Part shown: positions 8,621 through 16,151 of the stretch, in pieces
Position numbering within the stretch: the first letter of the stretch is position 1
Layout: every line of letters starts with the position of its first letter
Source: JAUZQZ01 sp964492105
GTDB taxonomy: Bacteria > Pseudomonadota > Zetaproteobacteria > Mariprofundales > Mariprofundaceae
Assembly (NCBI GenBank): GCA_964492105.1
Contig: CAZBJB010000004.1
Coordinates: 1 to 44,857 of the forward strand
Length of the DNA stretch: 44,857 nucleotides
Direction: 5' to 3'
Program-made: the position numbers and the translations under genes
The notes under the pieces: generated by a model
Told to the model about the DNA's origin: nothing
The model's database searches: none
What the model saw: the letters and a program-made list of their open reading frames with translations, nothing else

Positions 8621-9424
8621 TTAGTCAAAAACCGAATCAATCGCATGATCCAGCGTATCCCGGATATCGGTGTCATCGGTAAGCGGCCGGACCATGGCCA
8701 TGCGGCAAGCCGCCCCCGGCGCAATTCCCTGATTCATGAGCTGCGCGGCATAGACAAGCAGGCGCGTGGAGATACCTTCATCCAGACCATGCCCCTTCAG
8801 ATTGCGGCCTGTCGCACCAATCCTGACGAGTTTTGCAGCAAGGCCCGCATCAATTCCCGTCTCCCTGACAATAATACCCGTCTCGACATCCGCCAGGGCA
8901 TAATCAAACTCAATCGCCGAAAAGCGTTGTTTCGTGGACTGCTTCAAATCCTTCATCAGGCTTTGATAACCGGGGTTATAGGAGATCGCCAGTTGAAAAT
9001 CCTCGTGCGCCTCCACCAACTCGCCCTTCTTGTCCAAAGGCAGTGTTCGGCGGTGATCGGTCAGCGGATGAATAACCACGGTCGTGTCCTGACGTGCTTC
9101 GACAATTTCGTCCAGGTAACAGATAGCACCCATGCGAGCAGCCTGTGTCAGCGGGCCGTCCTGCCAGCGCGTGCCGGTAACATCCAGCAGAAACCGTCCG
9201 ACCAGATCGGAGGCGGTCATATCCTCATTGCAGGCAACCAGGATGAGCGGCTTATCAAGTTTCCATGCCATGTATTCGACAAAACGGGATTTACCGCAGC
9301 CCGTCGGGCCCTTAATCATGATCGGCAACCGCGCCGCATAAGCGGCTTCGTACAGTTCCACCTCATCGGATTGGGGTTGGTAAAATGGCTCCGCGTGTAT
9401 CCTGTATTGTTCCTTGCCGGTCAT
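8621..9424 (-). CDS. cbbQ: RuBisCO activase AAA+ ATPase CbbQ
   Basis: This is a MoxR-type AAA+ ATPase that works with CbbO to reactivate RuBisCO. Walker A is GPTGCGKS at 39-46, Walker B is ICYLDE at 101-106, and the sensor-1 Asn is in SYNPGYQ near 150. The CbbQ_C-like tail covers roughly residues 180-267. The ATG has GGGAG seven bases upstream. Length (267) is normal for CbbQ/NirQ/NorQ. Unusually for a cbbMQO cluster, 1.3 kb separates it from cbbM, with a repeat-bracketed insertion in between. Confidence 0.94.
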   Translation of the reverse strand: MTGKEQYRIHAEPFYQPQSDEVELYEAAYAARLPIMIKGPTGCGKSRFVEYMAWKLDKPLILVACNEDMTASDLVGRFLLDVTGTRWQDGPLTQAARMGAICYLDEIVEARQDTTVVIHPLTDHRRTLPLDKKGELVEAHEDFQLAISYNPGYQSLMKDLKQSTKQRFSAIEFDYALADVETGIIVRETGIDAGLAAKLVRIGATGRNLKGHGLDEGISTRLLVYAAQLMNQGIAPGAACRMAMVRPLTDDTDIRDTLDHAIDSVFD

Positions 9425-9555
9425 GATATACTCCCGTATGTAAGATATGTGCGAACGCTACTCCAAAATTACGGAAATGAATCCCGCCAACGGCTCAAGA
9501 GGGAGCAGGGTTGATAAGTTGCAAGTTTCGGAATGAGGAGGTAACGCGTCAAACG

Positions 9556-9945
9556 CTATTGAGTGGTCAGGCCGATTTTAAGAGGCGCCTCCAGAAAGGC
9601 GGTTCTCCTGGCACCGCACTTATCCTTGATCAGTCTCAGGTATAACCCCTGATCATGCACAGCCCAGTAGTAACGGCCGGTATTCCTTCGCTTGCCTCGA
9701 CATGCGTACAGGCCGCCTTTATCAGAAATAGTCATCGTGTCGCCATCAATGCTAAAGGTTCCCTCGACGAACGTTGTGGCCTTCGAGTAAATTCTGAATT
9801 TCCCTTCTTTACTCATTTTCATGGCATATCCGCGCAATTCCAGCATCCCATAAGGGAACGGGTTGCCGGTTACATCCCCTGCTGCCATCACACCGACGGG
9901 CATGAGCAGACTCAGCAATACAATTAGTAAAGTATTACACTGCAT
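9556..9945 (-). CDS. Small secreted protein of unknown function
   Basis: About 129 residues from the ATG at 9945, chosen because GGGGAGG lies eight bases upstream. The N-terminus is a clear signal peptide (MQCNTLLIVLLSLLMPVGVMAAG). The mature part is small and beta-rich, with two Cys (YACRG and DKCGAR) that could form a disulfide, and a repeated pattern of short strands (GKFRIYSKATTFVEGTFSID, then GDTMTISDKGG). I do not recognise the family; the strand pattern is lipocalin-like in feel only. It lies between cbbQ and a repeat-bracketed PH-domain gene, so a role in CO2 fixation is not implied. Confidence 0.65.
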   Translation of the reverse strand: MQCNTLLIVLLSLLMPVGVMAAGDVTGNPFPYGMLELRGYAMKMSKEGKFRIYSKATTFVEGTFSIDGDTMTISDKGGLYACRGKRRNTGRYYWAVHDQGLYLRLIKDKCGARRTAFLEAPLKIGLTTQ

Positions 9946-10053
9946 GCAAGGCGCCTCCCCGCGCCGGGGCAATCCATCCGGCGGCGCATAATGATTGACA
10001 GATGACGCCGCTCAGTCAATGGTCAGGCCCATGAGCAATCTCCCGCCCAAACA

Positions 10054-10094
10054 ACTAACCTGAACTATGCATACATCGTCATGATGATTGCGCC
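10054..10094 (+). repeat. Left end of the CCTGAAC repeat family
   Basis: The sequence CTAACCTGAACTATGCAT followed by CATCGTCATGATGATTGCGC is the reverse complement of the right end of the element at 14151-14332 (ATCATCACGACGATTCATGAATAGTTCAGG, with a few changes). It ends just upstream of the PH-domain gene. A facing end occurs at 10685-10702. Confidence 0.7.
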
Positions 10095-10100
10095 GAGCCT

Positions 10101-10568
10101 TTGAATAAGACGGGTCAACATGATCAAGGGAATCAGGAAGCCTTCTATTATAGTGACAGGCCGTCATGGTTGAATCAGGCGGGTTCCTTCGGATCCATGC
10201 TGATCCTGATACTGATGCCGTTCTTTATTGGGGACATGACACCAGTCCTTGTCGCAATCAACATACTGGCAGTCGCGCTGATCATGCTGACGATCATTTA
10301 TAGCCGCCATGTATGGCAATTCAGAATCAGCGACGGTGACATTCAGAGTCAACATGGTATCGGGTCAAAGAAGCAGAGAAACATCCGCCTGAAGAGTATC
10401 AGGAATATCCGTGTAAAACAGACCGCTACCCAGCGTGTATTCGGTGTTGGCGACGTTGAATTCAGCACTGCCGGCAACATCAACAACAAAATAGTATTTT
10501 CTGGTATCGGATCTCCGTTCGCGCTCAGGGATCAGGTGCTCCATGCACAGCAAAAGCGTAAGACCTAG
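10101..10568 (+). CDS. PH-domain membrane protein (bPH2/YdbS-like)
   Basis: The 155-residue protein has a YYSDRPSWLN N-terminal motif and two adjacent hydrophobic segments (about residues 32-67). A bacterial pleckstrin-homology-like domain follows, with the typical WQFRISDGDIQSQHG, SIRNIRVKQTATQRVFGVGDVEFSTAG and IVFSGIGSPFALRDQVL elements. Such proteins are small membrane-anchored proteins of poorly defined role. The start is a TTG (10101) without a clear ribosome binding site, directly after a repeat end. The first ATG (10197) would delete the conserved N-terminus, so the gene may have lost its natural start. Its stop codon TAG shares its G with the first base of a truncated 161-bp element. 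Confidence 0.75.
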   Translation: MNKTGQHDQGNQEAFYYSDRPSWLNQAGSFGSMLILILMPFFIGDMTPVLVAINILAVALIMLTIIYSRHVWQFRISDGDIQSQHGIGSKKQRNIRLKSIRNIRVKQTATQRVFGVGDVEFSTAGNINNKIVFSGIGSPFALRDQVLHAQQKRKT

Positions 10569-10684
10569 AGCCTCTTGCAAAACTCCGGGTGGATGAGCGG
10601 CAATCCCACTTTGAGACCATTTTCGGGATTGAATGAGCTGCATGGTGGTTCCATAGAGCAAAATTCCAGCTCGGAAATGGGCCG
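10568..10684 (+). repeat. Truncated copy of the 161-bp MITE
   Basis: It begins with the perfect terminus GAGCCTCTTGCAAAACTC and follows the full-length copies through the GTGGTTCCATAGAGC centre to GGGCCG. It then stops 44 bp short of the second terminus, where sequence of the second repeat family (TGAATAGTCCAGGCTAAG) replaces it. It lies between two convergent genes, the PH-domain gene and cbbM. Confidence 0.88.
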
Positions 10685-10702
10685 TGAATAGTCCAGGCTA
10701 AG
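10685..10702 (+). repeat. Right end of the CCTGAAC repeat family
   Basis: TGAATAGTCCAGGCTAAG corresponds to the right terminus TGAATAGTTCAGGTTAGG seen at about 20926. It faces the left end at 10054-10094, so the PH-domain gene and the truncated MITE lie between two inverted ends of one family. Confidence 0.6.
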
Positions 10703-10715
10703 AAAAGTAGTTCAT

Positions 10716-10746
10716 GAAAAACGCCCCCACCGAGGTGGAGGCGTCT
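10716..10746 (-). terminator. Rho-independent terminator of cbbM
   Basis: On the - strand the sequence reads ACGCCTCCACC, a TC loop, then GGTGGGGGCGT followed by TTTT. This is an 11-bp GC-rich stem with one G-T pair and a U-tract, 24 bp after the cbbM stop codon. It would separate cbbM transcription from cbbQ and cbbO. Confidence 0.88.
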
Positions 10747-10769
10747 TGTCCTGTTGACGTAACGTTGGA

Positions 10770-12176
10770 TCAGGCGTGAACGCCCAGAGCATCGCGCCAG
10801 CCGGGATACAGCGTGTCGGCATCGTACGGGAAGGATTCGAACGCACGCGCGAATTCCTTATGCGTCTTCGCGAACTCGATCGGATCCGCACCTTCGGTCC
10901 AGCACTGATAAGCCTGATTCAGCGACCGGCCGCCGGCAGCCGGGCTGTCGATATGGCCGAAAGCACCGCCACCGCAGGTGTTGATCACGTTGGCGTGACC
11001 CAGGTTCTCAAAGAAACCGACCAGACGTAACGCGTTCATACCGCCGGAGATAATCGGTGTAGTCGCCTTCATGCCATACCACTTCTGGTAAAAGCAGGTG
11101 CCCTGACACTCATCGCGCTCCAGCATGTAGGCCAGCACGCGATCATCCGCGCCGCCCTCCATTTTGCCGTAACCCATGGTACCGGTGTGGATGCCGGAAG
11201 CACCCATCAGGCGGGCCATCTTCATATGCACCAGCATGGTGTAGCCGCGCGGGTTCACCTCGGAGGTCGCCATACCATGACCAGCGCGGTGGTAGTGCAG
11301 GAAGGTGTCTGGAAAATTACGGCGGCACGTCGTAATACCAACAGGGCCGGCCACAAAACCATCAACCAGGAATGCCAGATGCGTTTCACTGTTATATTTG
11401 GCAAACGATTCAAGGGTAAAATTGGCACGCGCTTTCATTTCCTCCGGATCGTCCGCCGTGATATTGGCAGAAAAGAACTTCACTTCACCCGTCTCTTGTT
11501 GTGCACGATCCATGGACTGCGCCACCATCGGAATCACTTCCCTGGTCGGGCAGAACGGCTGGTTGGCCTGAGGCTCGTCGTTCTTGACGAAGGTGCCGCC
11601 GAGCCAGAAGTCGTAACATGCCCTGGCGAATGGCTCCGGACGCAGGCCCAGTTTCGGCTTGATGATGGTGCCGGCGATATAACCGCCATCCACTTCCGGA
11701 CGGCCCAGCGTTTTCCACATACTGGAAATGTTGGTGGCCGGGCCATCGAAGTTGCGTACCATGCATTCCGGCAGCATAAAGTCCAGCAGGCGCAGACCGA
11801 CGATATCGCCCATGCCCTGGTTGTTGCCGACAATCATCGAGGTCATGTGAGCGATGCCATGCTTGCCGTCGATCAGGTTGCGGTCGAATAATGCAACGGG
11901 ATAGGCAATCTTGATTAAACCACCCTTGTCGCCAAAAGCATTCTCGTCGATTTCATACACCAGTGCATCAACGCCGCGGGTGAAATCATCGGTGGTGGAA
12001 ACTTCCACATTGGTACCCGTGGAAGATTCGGCTGCCACATGAGCAGCGGTGGACAGAAAGCCGAGTCCCGGCTGCGGTAGCAGGCGGTAAGCCGACAGCA
12101 AATGTTTGCCGCCCGCGATCAGATCCTCTTCCCTGAGACTTAGATCGGAATAACGATTGGATTGGTCTAATGCCAT
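10770..12176 (-). CDS. cbbM: Ribulose-bisphosphate carboxylase, form II
   Basis: This is the CO2-fixing enzyme of the Calvin-Benson cycle, of the form II type that needs no small subunit; none is nearby. Diagnostic motifs are GTIIKPKLG with the catalytic Lys near 173, GGTFVKNDEP with the carbamylated Lys near 198, and the loop-6 segment GTMGYGKMEG. The start is the ATG at 12176, preceded by AAGGGGGAAAAGAAC; the frame is open ten codons further up but without family similarity. Product length is about 468 residues, normal for form II. It is transcribed away from cbbR and ends at a strong terminator. Confidence 0.97.
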   Translation of the reverse strand: MALDQSNRYSDLSLREEDLIAGGKHLLSAYRLLPQPGLGFLSTAAHVAAESSTGTNVEVSTTDDFTRGVDALVYEIDENAFGDKGGLIKIAYPVALFDRNLIDGKHGIAHMTSMIVGNNQGMGDIVGLRLLDFMLPECMVRNFDGPATNISSMWKTLGRPEVDGGYIAGTIIKPKLGLRPEPFARACYDFWLGGTFVKNDEPQANQPFCPTREVIPMVAQSMDRAQQETGEVKFFSANITADDPEEMKARANFTLESFAKYNSETHLAFLVDGFVAGPVGITTCRRNFPDTFLHYHRAGHGMATSEVNPRGYTMLVHMKMARLMGASGIHTGTMGYGKMEGGADDRVLAYMLERDECQGTCFYQKWYGMKATTPIISGGMNALRLVGFFENLGHANVINTCGGGAFGHIDSPAAGGRSLNQAYQCWTEGADPIEFAKTHKEFARAFESFPYDADTLYPGWRDALGVHA

Positions 12177-12267
12177 GTTCTTTTCCCCCTTTCGATTTGG
12201 TTTCAAGGCAGCCCGTCGAGGCTCCCCGCCGCGATATGGAGGCTTGATCCCTTTCGCGACAGGGGGA

Positions 12268-12296
12268 ATAATGGGCTTACACTTCCATCATGTAAA
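12268..12296 (-). promoter_or_regulatory. Candidate sigma-70 promoter of cbbM
   Basis: On the - strand, TTTACA (12296-12291) is followed after exactly 17 bp by CATTAT (12273-12268), about 92 bp upstream of the cbbM ATG. It lies immediately downstream of the two CbbR-like motifs, as expected for a LysR-activated promoter. Confidence 0.55.
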
Positions 12297-12297
12297 A

Positions 12298-12332
12298 TAA
12301 AAGGTTATAATTGTTTCCATAAATTTATCTTA
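12298..12332. promoter_or_regulatory. Candidate CbbR operator, two TNA-N7-TNA motifs
   Basis: TAA-AAGGTTA-TAA (12298-12310) and TAA-ATTTATC-TTA (12320-12332) both fit the TNA-N7-TNA pattern described for CbbR sites. They are 22 bp apart start to start (two helical turns) and lie just upstream of the cbbM -35 box and just before cbbR. The region is AT-rich, so some chance matching is possible. Confidence 0.55.
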
Positions 12333-12345
12333 TGAAAGTGTGCGC

Positions 12346-13266
12346 ATGCATCTGACGCTGAAACAACTACAAATCTTTGAGGCCGCCGCCAAATGCCGGA
12401 ATTATACCCAGGCTGCCAAGGTACTGTTCCTCACTCAGCCAGCCGTGTCCATGCAGATCAAACAGATGGAGGCGCAGGCGGGTTTGGCCCTGTTCGAGCG
12501 AAGCGGCAAACAAACGCATCTCACCGAAGCTGGACGAGAACTGCTGCGTTATAGTCATAACATCCATCGGCAACTGGAGGAAGCCGGTCGGGTACTGGAC
12601 GAACTCAGAGGGATCAGGCGCGGCCGCTTGCATTTAACGATGGCTTCGACAGCCAATTATTTCGCTCCCCGCTTGCTTGCTACATTCTGTGAGCGCTTTC
12701 CCGCAATTCAGGTCAGCCTTAATGTGGTAAACCGTGAGGGGCTTTTGAAAGCGATCGAAGACAACACCACTGATATTGTCATTATGGGTAAACCACCGGC
12801 GGACATAGCCGTCAACTATGAAGTATTTATGGAAAACCCTCTGGTTGTCATTGCACCTCCCGCGCATTCGTTATCCAAACGCAACCATATTCCACTGGCG
12901 GAATTGACCCGTCATCCGTTTATCGTGCGCGAACGCGGTTCGGGCACTCGCGCCGCCGTTGAACGTTTTCTGGTACAACATGATATCGATCGCCCGGGCG
13001 GCATGGAAATGAACTCCTCCGAAGCCATCAAGCAGGCCGTAGAGGCAGGGTTGGGGTTGGGCGTGGTATCGTTACATACCCTGGAAATGGAACTGGAGCT
13101 CAAGAGACTGACTATTCTGGATGTAAAGGATTTCCCTATCATGCGCCACTGGCGTATTGTATACCGTAAAGATAAACGTTTCTCAGCCGTAGCTCAGGCG
13201 TTTCATGATTTCATTATCAGTGAGGCCGGGCAGATTCTCAACATACCGGGACATCCATCCGGCTAA
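12346..13266 (+). CDS. cbbR: LysR-family regulator of CO2 fixation CbbR
   Basis: This is a LysR-type regulator, expected to activate cbb genes in response to metabolites such as RuBP or NADPH. A winged helix-turn-helix covers about residues 3-60 (LKQLQIFEAAAKCRNYTQAA, then LTQPAVSMQIKQME). The co-inducer binding domain runs from about 90 to 295, with the CbbR-typical RRGRLHLTMASTANYFAPRLL linker. I use the ATG at 12346, which has GAAAG seven bases upstream; a GTG at 12340 is the alternative. It is divergent from cbbM, the classic arrangement for its target. Its 3' end overlaps the convergent EI24 gene by 29 bp. Confidence 0.93.
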   Translation: MHLTLKQLQIFEAAAKCRNYTQAAKVLFLTQPAVSMQIKQMEAQAGLALFERSGKQTHLTEAGRELLRYSHNIHRQLEEAGRVLDELRGIRRGRLHLTMASTANYFAPRLLATFCERFPAIQVSLNVVNREGLLKAIEDNTTDIVIMGKPPADIAVNYEVFMENPLVVIAPPAHSLSKRNHIPLAELTRHPFIVRERGSGTRAAVERFLVQHDIDRPGGMEMNSSEAIKQAVEAGLGLGVVSLHTLEMELELKRLTILDVKDFPIMRHWRIVYRKDKRFSAVAQAFHDFIISEAGQILNIPGHPSG

Positions 13267-13957
13267 GCCCAACCGCCGCCGCGGGCAGAACGAAAAGATT
13301 CAGAACAGGCACCAGCATCAATCCCAACGCCATACCGCCAAAGCCAAGATAAAAGAACCTGTGCTGCCCAAGCTCATGCTTGCGGCGCTTAAAGCTCCAG
13401 CCTCTGCGCGATGCCACCGGATCCATCAACGCATAGTTCAGAAAACGGATGCTGGCATAACCCCAGATCGCCATCGCCACCATCTGGCCAATTAGCGGGA
13501 GCATAAACAGAGCCAGCGCCAACGCCACCGCACCCCAAATCAACAAACCGGATAAGGGGCGGATCGAGTTCGCCAGACTATGCATAACCTGTTGCCACCA
13601 TGACGTATTTTTTGTATCTACTTCTCTTCCGGTGAGTGTCTCGGTACGCCGCACCAGTTCATCCAGCCAGGGCGCCACGGCCACTGAACCCAGCGCAGTA
13701 AAACCCACCGCACCGATCAACAACGCCAATATCACCGATAACAGCCACACAATCCACGATAACGCCTGCCAGTACCACGCATGACCGGATGGCAGCCACA
13801 AATGCGCCAGATATTCCATCAGCCAGAACGCACCGCCGGTACATATCAGCATCAGCACAAACAGCAAAGCCAGTATGCGCCAGAGTACAGCGCGCAAGAT
13901 GGGTCGGGTAATCAGACATTGCATGCCGGAAAGCAAATTTAGCGCTCCTTCAATCAT
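13238..13957 (-). CDS. EI24-domain (CysZ-like) membrane protein
   Basis: This is an integral membrane protein of about 239 residues with four to five hydrophobic segments: ILALLFVLMLICTGGAFWLM, WIVWLLSVILALLIGAV, LLIWGAVALALALFMLPLIG and a C-terminal GMALGLMLVPVLNLFVLPAA stretch. The P-hydrophobic-GQ and LNYALMDPVASRRGWSF features match the EI24/CysZ family, whose best-known member is a sulfate transporter. Substrate here cannot be told. The ATG at 13957 has GGAAAG upstream; a TTG at 13969 is possible. A MITE lies 33 bp upstream. Confidence 0.85.
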   Translation of the reverse strand: MIEGALNLLSGMQCLITRPILRAVLWRILALLFVLMLICTGGAFWLMEYLAHLWLPSGHAWYWQALSWIVWLLSVILALLIGAVGFTALGSVAVAPWLDELVRRTETLTGREVDTKNTSWWQQVMHSLANSIRPLSGLLIWGAVALALALFMLPLIGQMVAMAIWGYASIRFLNYALMDPVASRRGWSFKRRKHELGQHRFFYLGFGGMALGLMLVPVLNLFVLPAAAVGLSRMDVPVC

Positions 13958-13989
13958 ACCCCTTTCCAATATTAATCTGTATTAACCTG

Positions 13990-14150
13990 GAGCCTCTTGC
14001 AAAACTCCGGGTGAATGAGCGGCACTCCCACTTTGAGACCCTTTTCGGGATTGAATGAGCTGCATGGTGGTTCCATAGAGCGAAATTCAAGCTCGGAAAT
14101 GGGCCGAAGTGGGGAAGCCGATCGCCGCTCATGAGTTTTGCAAGAGGCTT
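13990..14150 (+). mobile_element. 161-bp MITE, copy nested in a second repeat
   Basis: Full-length copy with termini GAGCCTCTTGCAAAACTC and GAGTTTTGCAAGAGGCTT (last base differs). It is flanked by the 4-bp duplication CCTG (13986-13989 and 14151-14154). Removing the element and one CCTG restores TTAACCTGAACTATTCAT, the terminus of the second repeat family seen intact elsewhere. That makes this a directly readable insertion event. Confidence 0.93.
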
Positions 14151-14332
14151 CCTGAACTATTCATAAATGTGCCGTGCCTTTGCCTTTGTCCTCGCCGAAT
14201 CCCTCGTCGGTCGTCCGTATACATGGCTACGGTCTTCTTCCTCGGAATTCGTTGCGAACAAAGGCAAGGCCTGTCTGCGTGCGGCACGCACAGGCACGCG
14301 CAATCATCACGACGATTCATGAATAGTTCAGG
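14151..14332 (+). repeat. 182-bp CCTGAAC-family element
   Basis: It starts with CCTGAACTATTCATAAAT and ends with ATTCATGAATAGTTCAGG, which are inverted repeats of each other (17 of 18). The interior is non-coding and shares blocks with the copy at 20777-20926 (CGCCGAATCC, TCCGTAT, ATGGCTACG, GTTGCGAACAA). The right end supplies the stop codon of the DUF2007 gene. It resembles a second small inverted-repeat element; no transposase is seen. Confidence 0.75.
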
Positions 14333-14528
14333 TAAGATCACGCAACACCTGTTCGGAAGCCTCCTTGTCCGCGTCATGCACCATGACGCGTGCATCCGTA
14401 ATACCCGGCAATGGCAGTAATGCGCGCATGCCTACATCGTCCACCCGATAGTTAATATCCTTCTCATCCAGTGCATCGCACAGAATTTGCAAGGTGATCG
14501 GGTCCGATATTTTTGTCAGACATTGCAT
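14328..14528 (-). CDS. DUF2007-type small protein
   Basis: The 66-residue protein looks like the DUF2007 'putative signal transducing protein' family: an alpha/beta layout of ISDPITLQILCDALDEKDI (helix), NYRVDD, an ALLPLPGITDARVMV strand, and a DKEASEQVLRDL helix. The function of the family is unknown. The stop codon (TGA at 14330-14328) lies inside the terminus of a repeat element, so the last one or two residues were set by that insertion. Confidence 0.7.
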   Translation of the reverse strand: MQCLTKISDPITLQILCDALDEKDINYRVDDVGMRALLPLPGITDARVMVHDADKEASEQVLRDLT

Positions 14529-14816
14529 GCTGACAGACTATGCGATCATCCGCTTTACGTCACGCGCAACCGCTTTTGACATCTGAATCCCTGAAGTGAA
14601 AGATTACGCGAAAAGCTTATTCTCTTTGCCATGGCGATCTCAGAAAATCAACACTTAGCCCATTGTTCCTGTACCCCTCGCGATGACCAGCGTGGACTTT
14701 GTACGAAGGAGTACATAAGCAAGACAATTTGGCAAGCATTTGCTAGCCTGCCCGACTCAGCGGATCCGCATTGTCCGCGAATCATGCAGGCGAAAGTGGA
14801 GCAAGGAGTCATTCAA

Positions 14817-15998
14817 ATGTCCAAACAAACCATGCAACCTCAGGATTCAAACATTCCCCGTTATGCGCCGGGGCTGGATGGTATACCGGTTGCCGAGTCC
14901 TCTATCTCCTTTGTGGATGGAAAACGTGGGCATCTGGAATACCGGGGCATTGATATTGAGGAGCTTGCCAAACGCAGCAGCTTCGAGGAAACATGTTTCC
15001 TGTTGTTGTATGGGCGTTTGCCGGGGGCCGATGATCTGGCGTCTTTTGTCGCTGAATTTCGTCAACATCGTCGAATCAAATACAGTATTCGCGACATGAT
15101 CAAATGCTTTCCGGAATCCGCACATCCCATGGACGCATTGCAGGCCGGCGTGGCAGCCCTGGGGATGTTTTATCCTTTTAAACAGGGTATTGATACGAAA
15201 CAGGCCGATGAAGAGATGGTTCACCTTGCCAGTGTCCGTCTGATTGCGAAGATGCCGACACTGGTTGCGGCCCACGCACGCATGCGCAGGGGTGATGATC
15301 CGATTCCGCCCAGGGATGATTTATCGCATGCCGCCAATTTTCTGTACATGTTGACAGGAGAGGAACCGGAACCCCTGTTTGAACGGATTATGGACGTGGC
15401 GCTGATTGTACATGCCGAGCACACCCTGAATGCCAGCACATTCTCCGCCATGGTGACGGGTTCCACGCTGGCTGATCCCTATACCGTCATCAGCTCAGCG
15501 GTGGGCACACTCTCAGGCCCGCTGCATGGCGGTGCCAACGAGGATGTACTCGACATGCTTGATGAAATTGATTCCGTCGAGAATGCCGAACGCTATTTAA
15601 ACAGAAAATTGCAACATAAGGAAAAAATTCCGGGTCTCGGCCACCGCGTTTACAAAGCCAAGGATCCACGGGCGACGCTGTTACAAAAATTGTATGGTAA
15701 TCTGACCCAAAAATATGGGGAAGACCCGACGTATGCGATTGCCCGGCGTATCGAGAAATTGTCCCGAAGCACCCTGGGGGCCAAGGGTGTATGCCCGAAT
15801 GTAGACTTTTATTCCGGTATCGTGTACCGGAAGCTGGGCATTGAGACAGATTTATTTACGCCGATCTTTACCGTTGCCCGTGTTGTCGGATGGTTGGCGC
15901 ACTGGCAGGAAATGCTGGCCAACAACCGGATTTACCGGCCCATCCAGATTTATGTAGGTGAGCATGGCCTGCATTACATTCCTGTCGAGGATCGCTAA
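14817..15998 (+). CDS. gltA: Citrate synthase
   Basis: Condenses oxaloacetate and acetyl-CoA to citrate at the entry of the TCA cycle. The reading frame is open from 14631, but the ATG at 14817 has AAGGAG eight bases upstream and begins just before the conserved GLDGIPVAESSISFVDG region. That gives about 393 residues, the size of the short bacterial type. Catalytic features are visible: His in HAEHTLNASTF, His in GHRVYKAKDPR, and Asp in NVDFYSGIVY. The LSGPLHGGANEDV motif is present. A 2-methylcitrate synthase is a close paralogue, but no prp genes are nearby. Confidence 0.92.
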   Translation: MSKQTMQPQDSNIPRYAPGLDGIPVAESSISFVDGKRGHLEYRGIDIEELAKRSSFEETCFLLLYGRLPGADDLASFVAEFRQHRRIKYSIRDMIKCFPESAHPMDALQAGVAALGMFYPFKQGIDTKQADEEMVHLASVRLIAKMPTLVAAHARMRRGDDPIPPRDDLSHAANFLYMLTGEEPEPLFERIMDVALIVHAEHTLNASTFSAMVTGSTLADPYTVISSAVGTLSGPLHGGANEDVLDMLDEIDSVENAERYLNRKLQHKEKIPGLGHRVYKAKDPRATLLQKLYGNLTQKYGEDPTYAIARRIEKLSRSTLGAKGVCPNVDFYSGIVYRKLGIETDLFTPIFTVARVVGWLAHWQEMLANNRIYRPIQIYVGEHGLHYIPVEDR

Positions 15999-16010
15999 CA
16001 CACCCATAGG

Positions 16011-16048
16011 CAGGCGTAATCATCGCGGCGATTCATGACTAATGCGGG
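16011..16048 (+). repeat. Remnant of the CCTGAAC repeat family
   Basis: CAGGCGTAATCATCGCGGCG followed by ATTCATGACTAATGCGGG resembles the right end of the 14151-14332 element (CAGGCACGCGCAATCATCAC, then GACGATTCATGAATAGTTCAGG). It is degraded at the terminus. It is followed by a threefold ATTCG-type iteration (about 16060-16091). Confidence 0.5.
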
Positions 16049-16151
16049 TTGCGTATTCTCCATTCGTGCATATTCGCGCCCATTCGCGGTTCTGGTTCCT
16101 CCGTTCTATCCCTGCTATCAATAGTTCGGGAACCGGACAAACAAACACATC

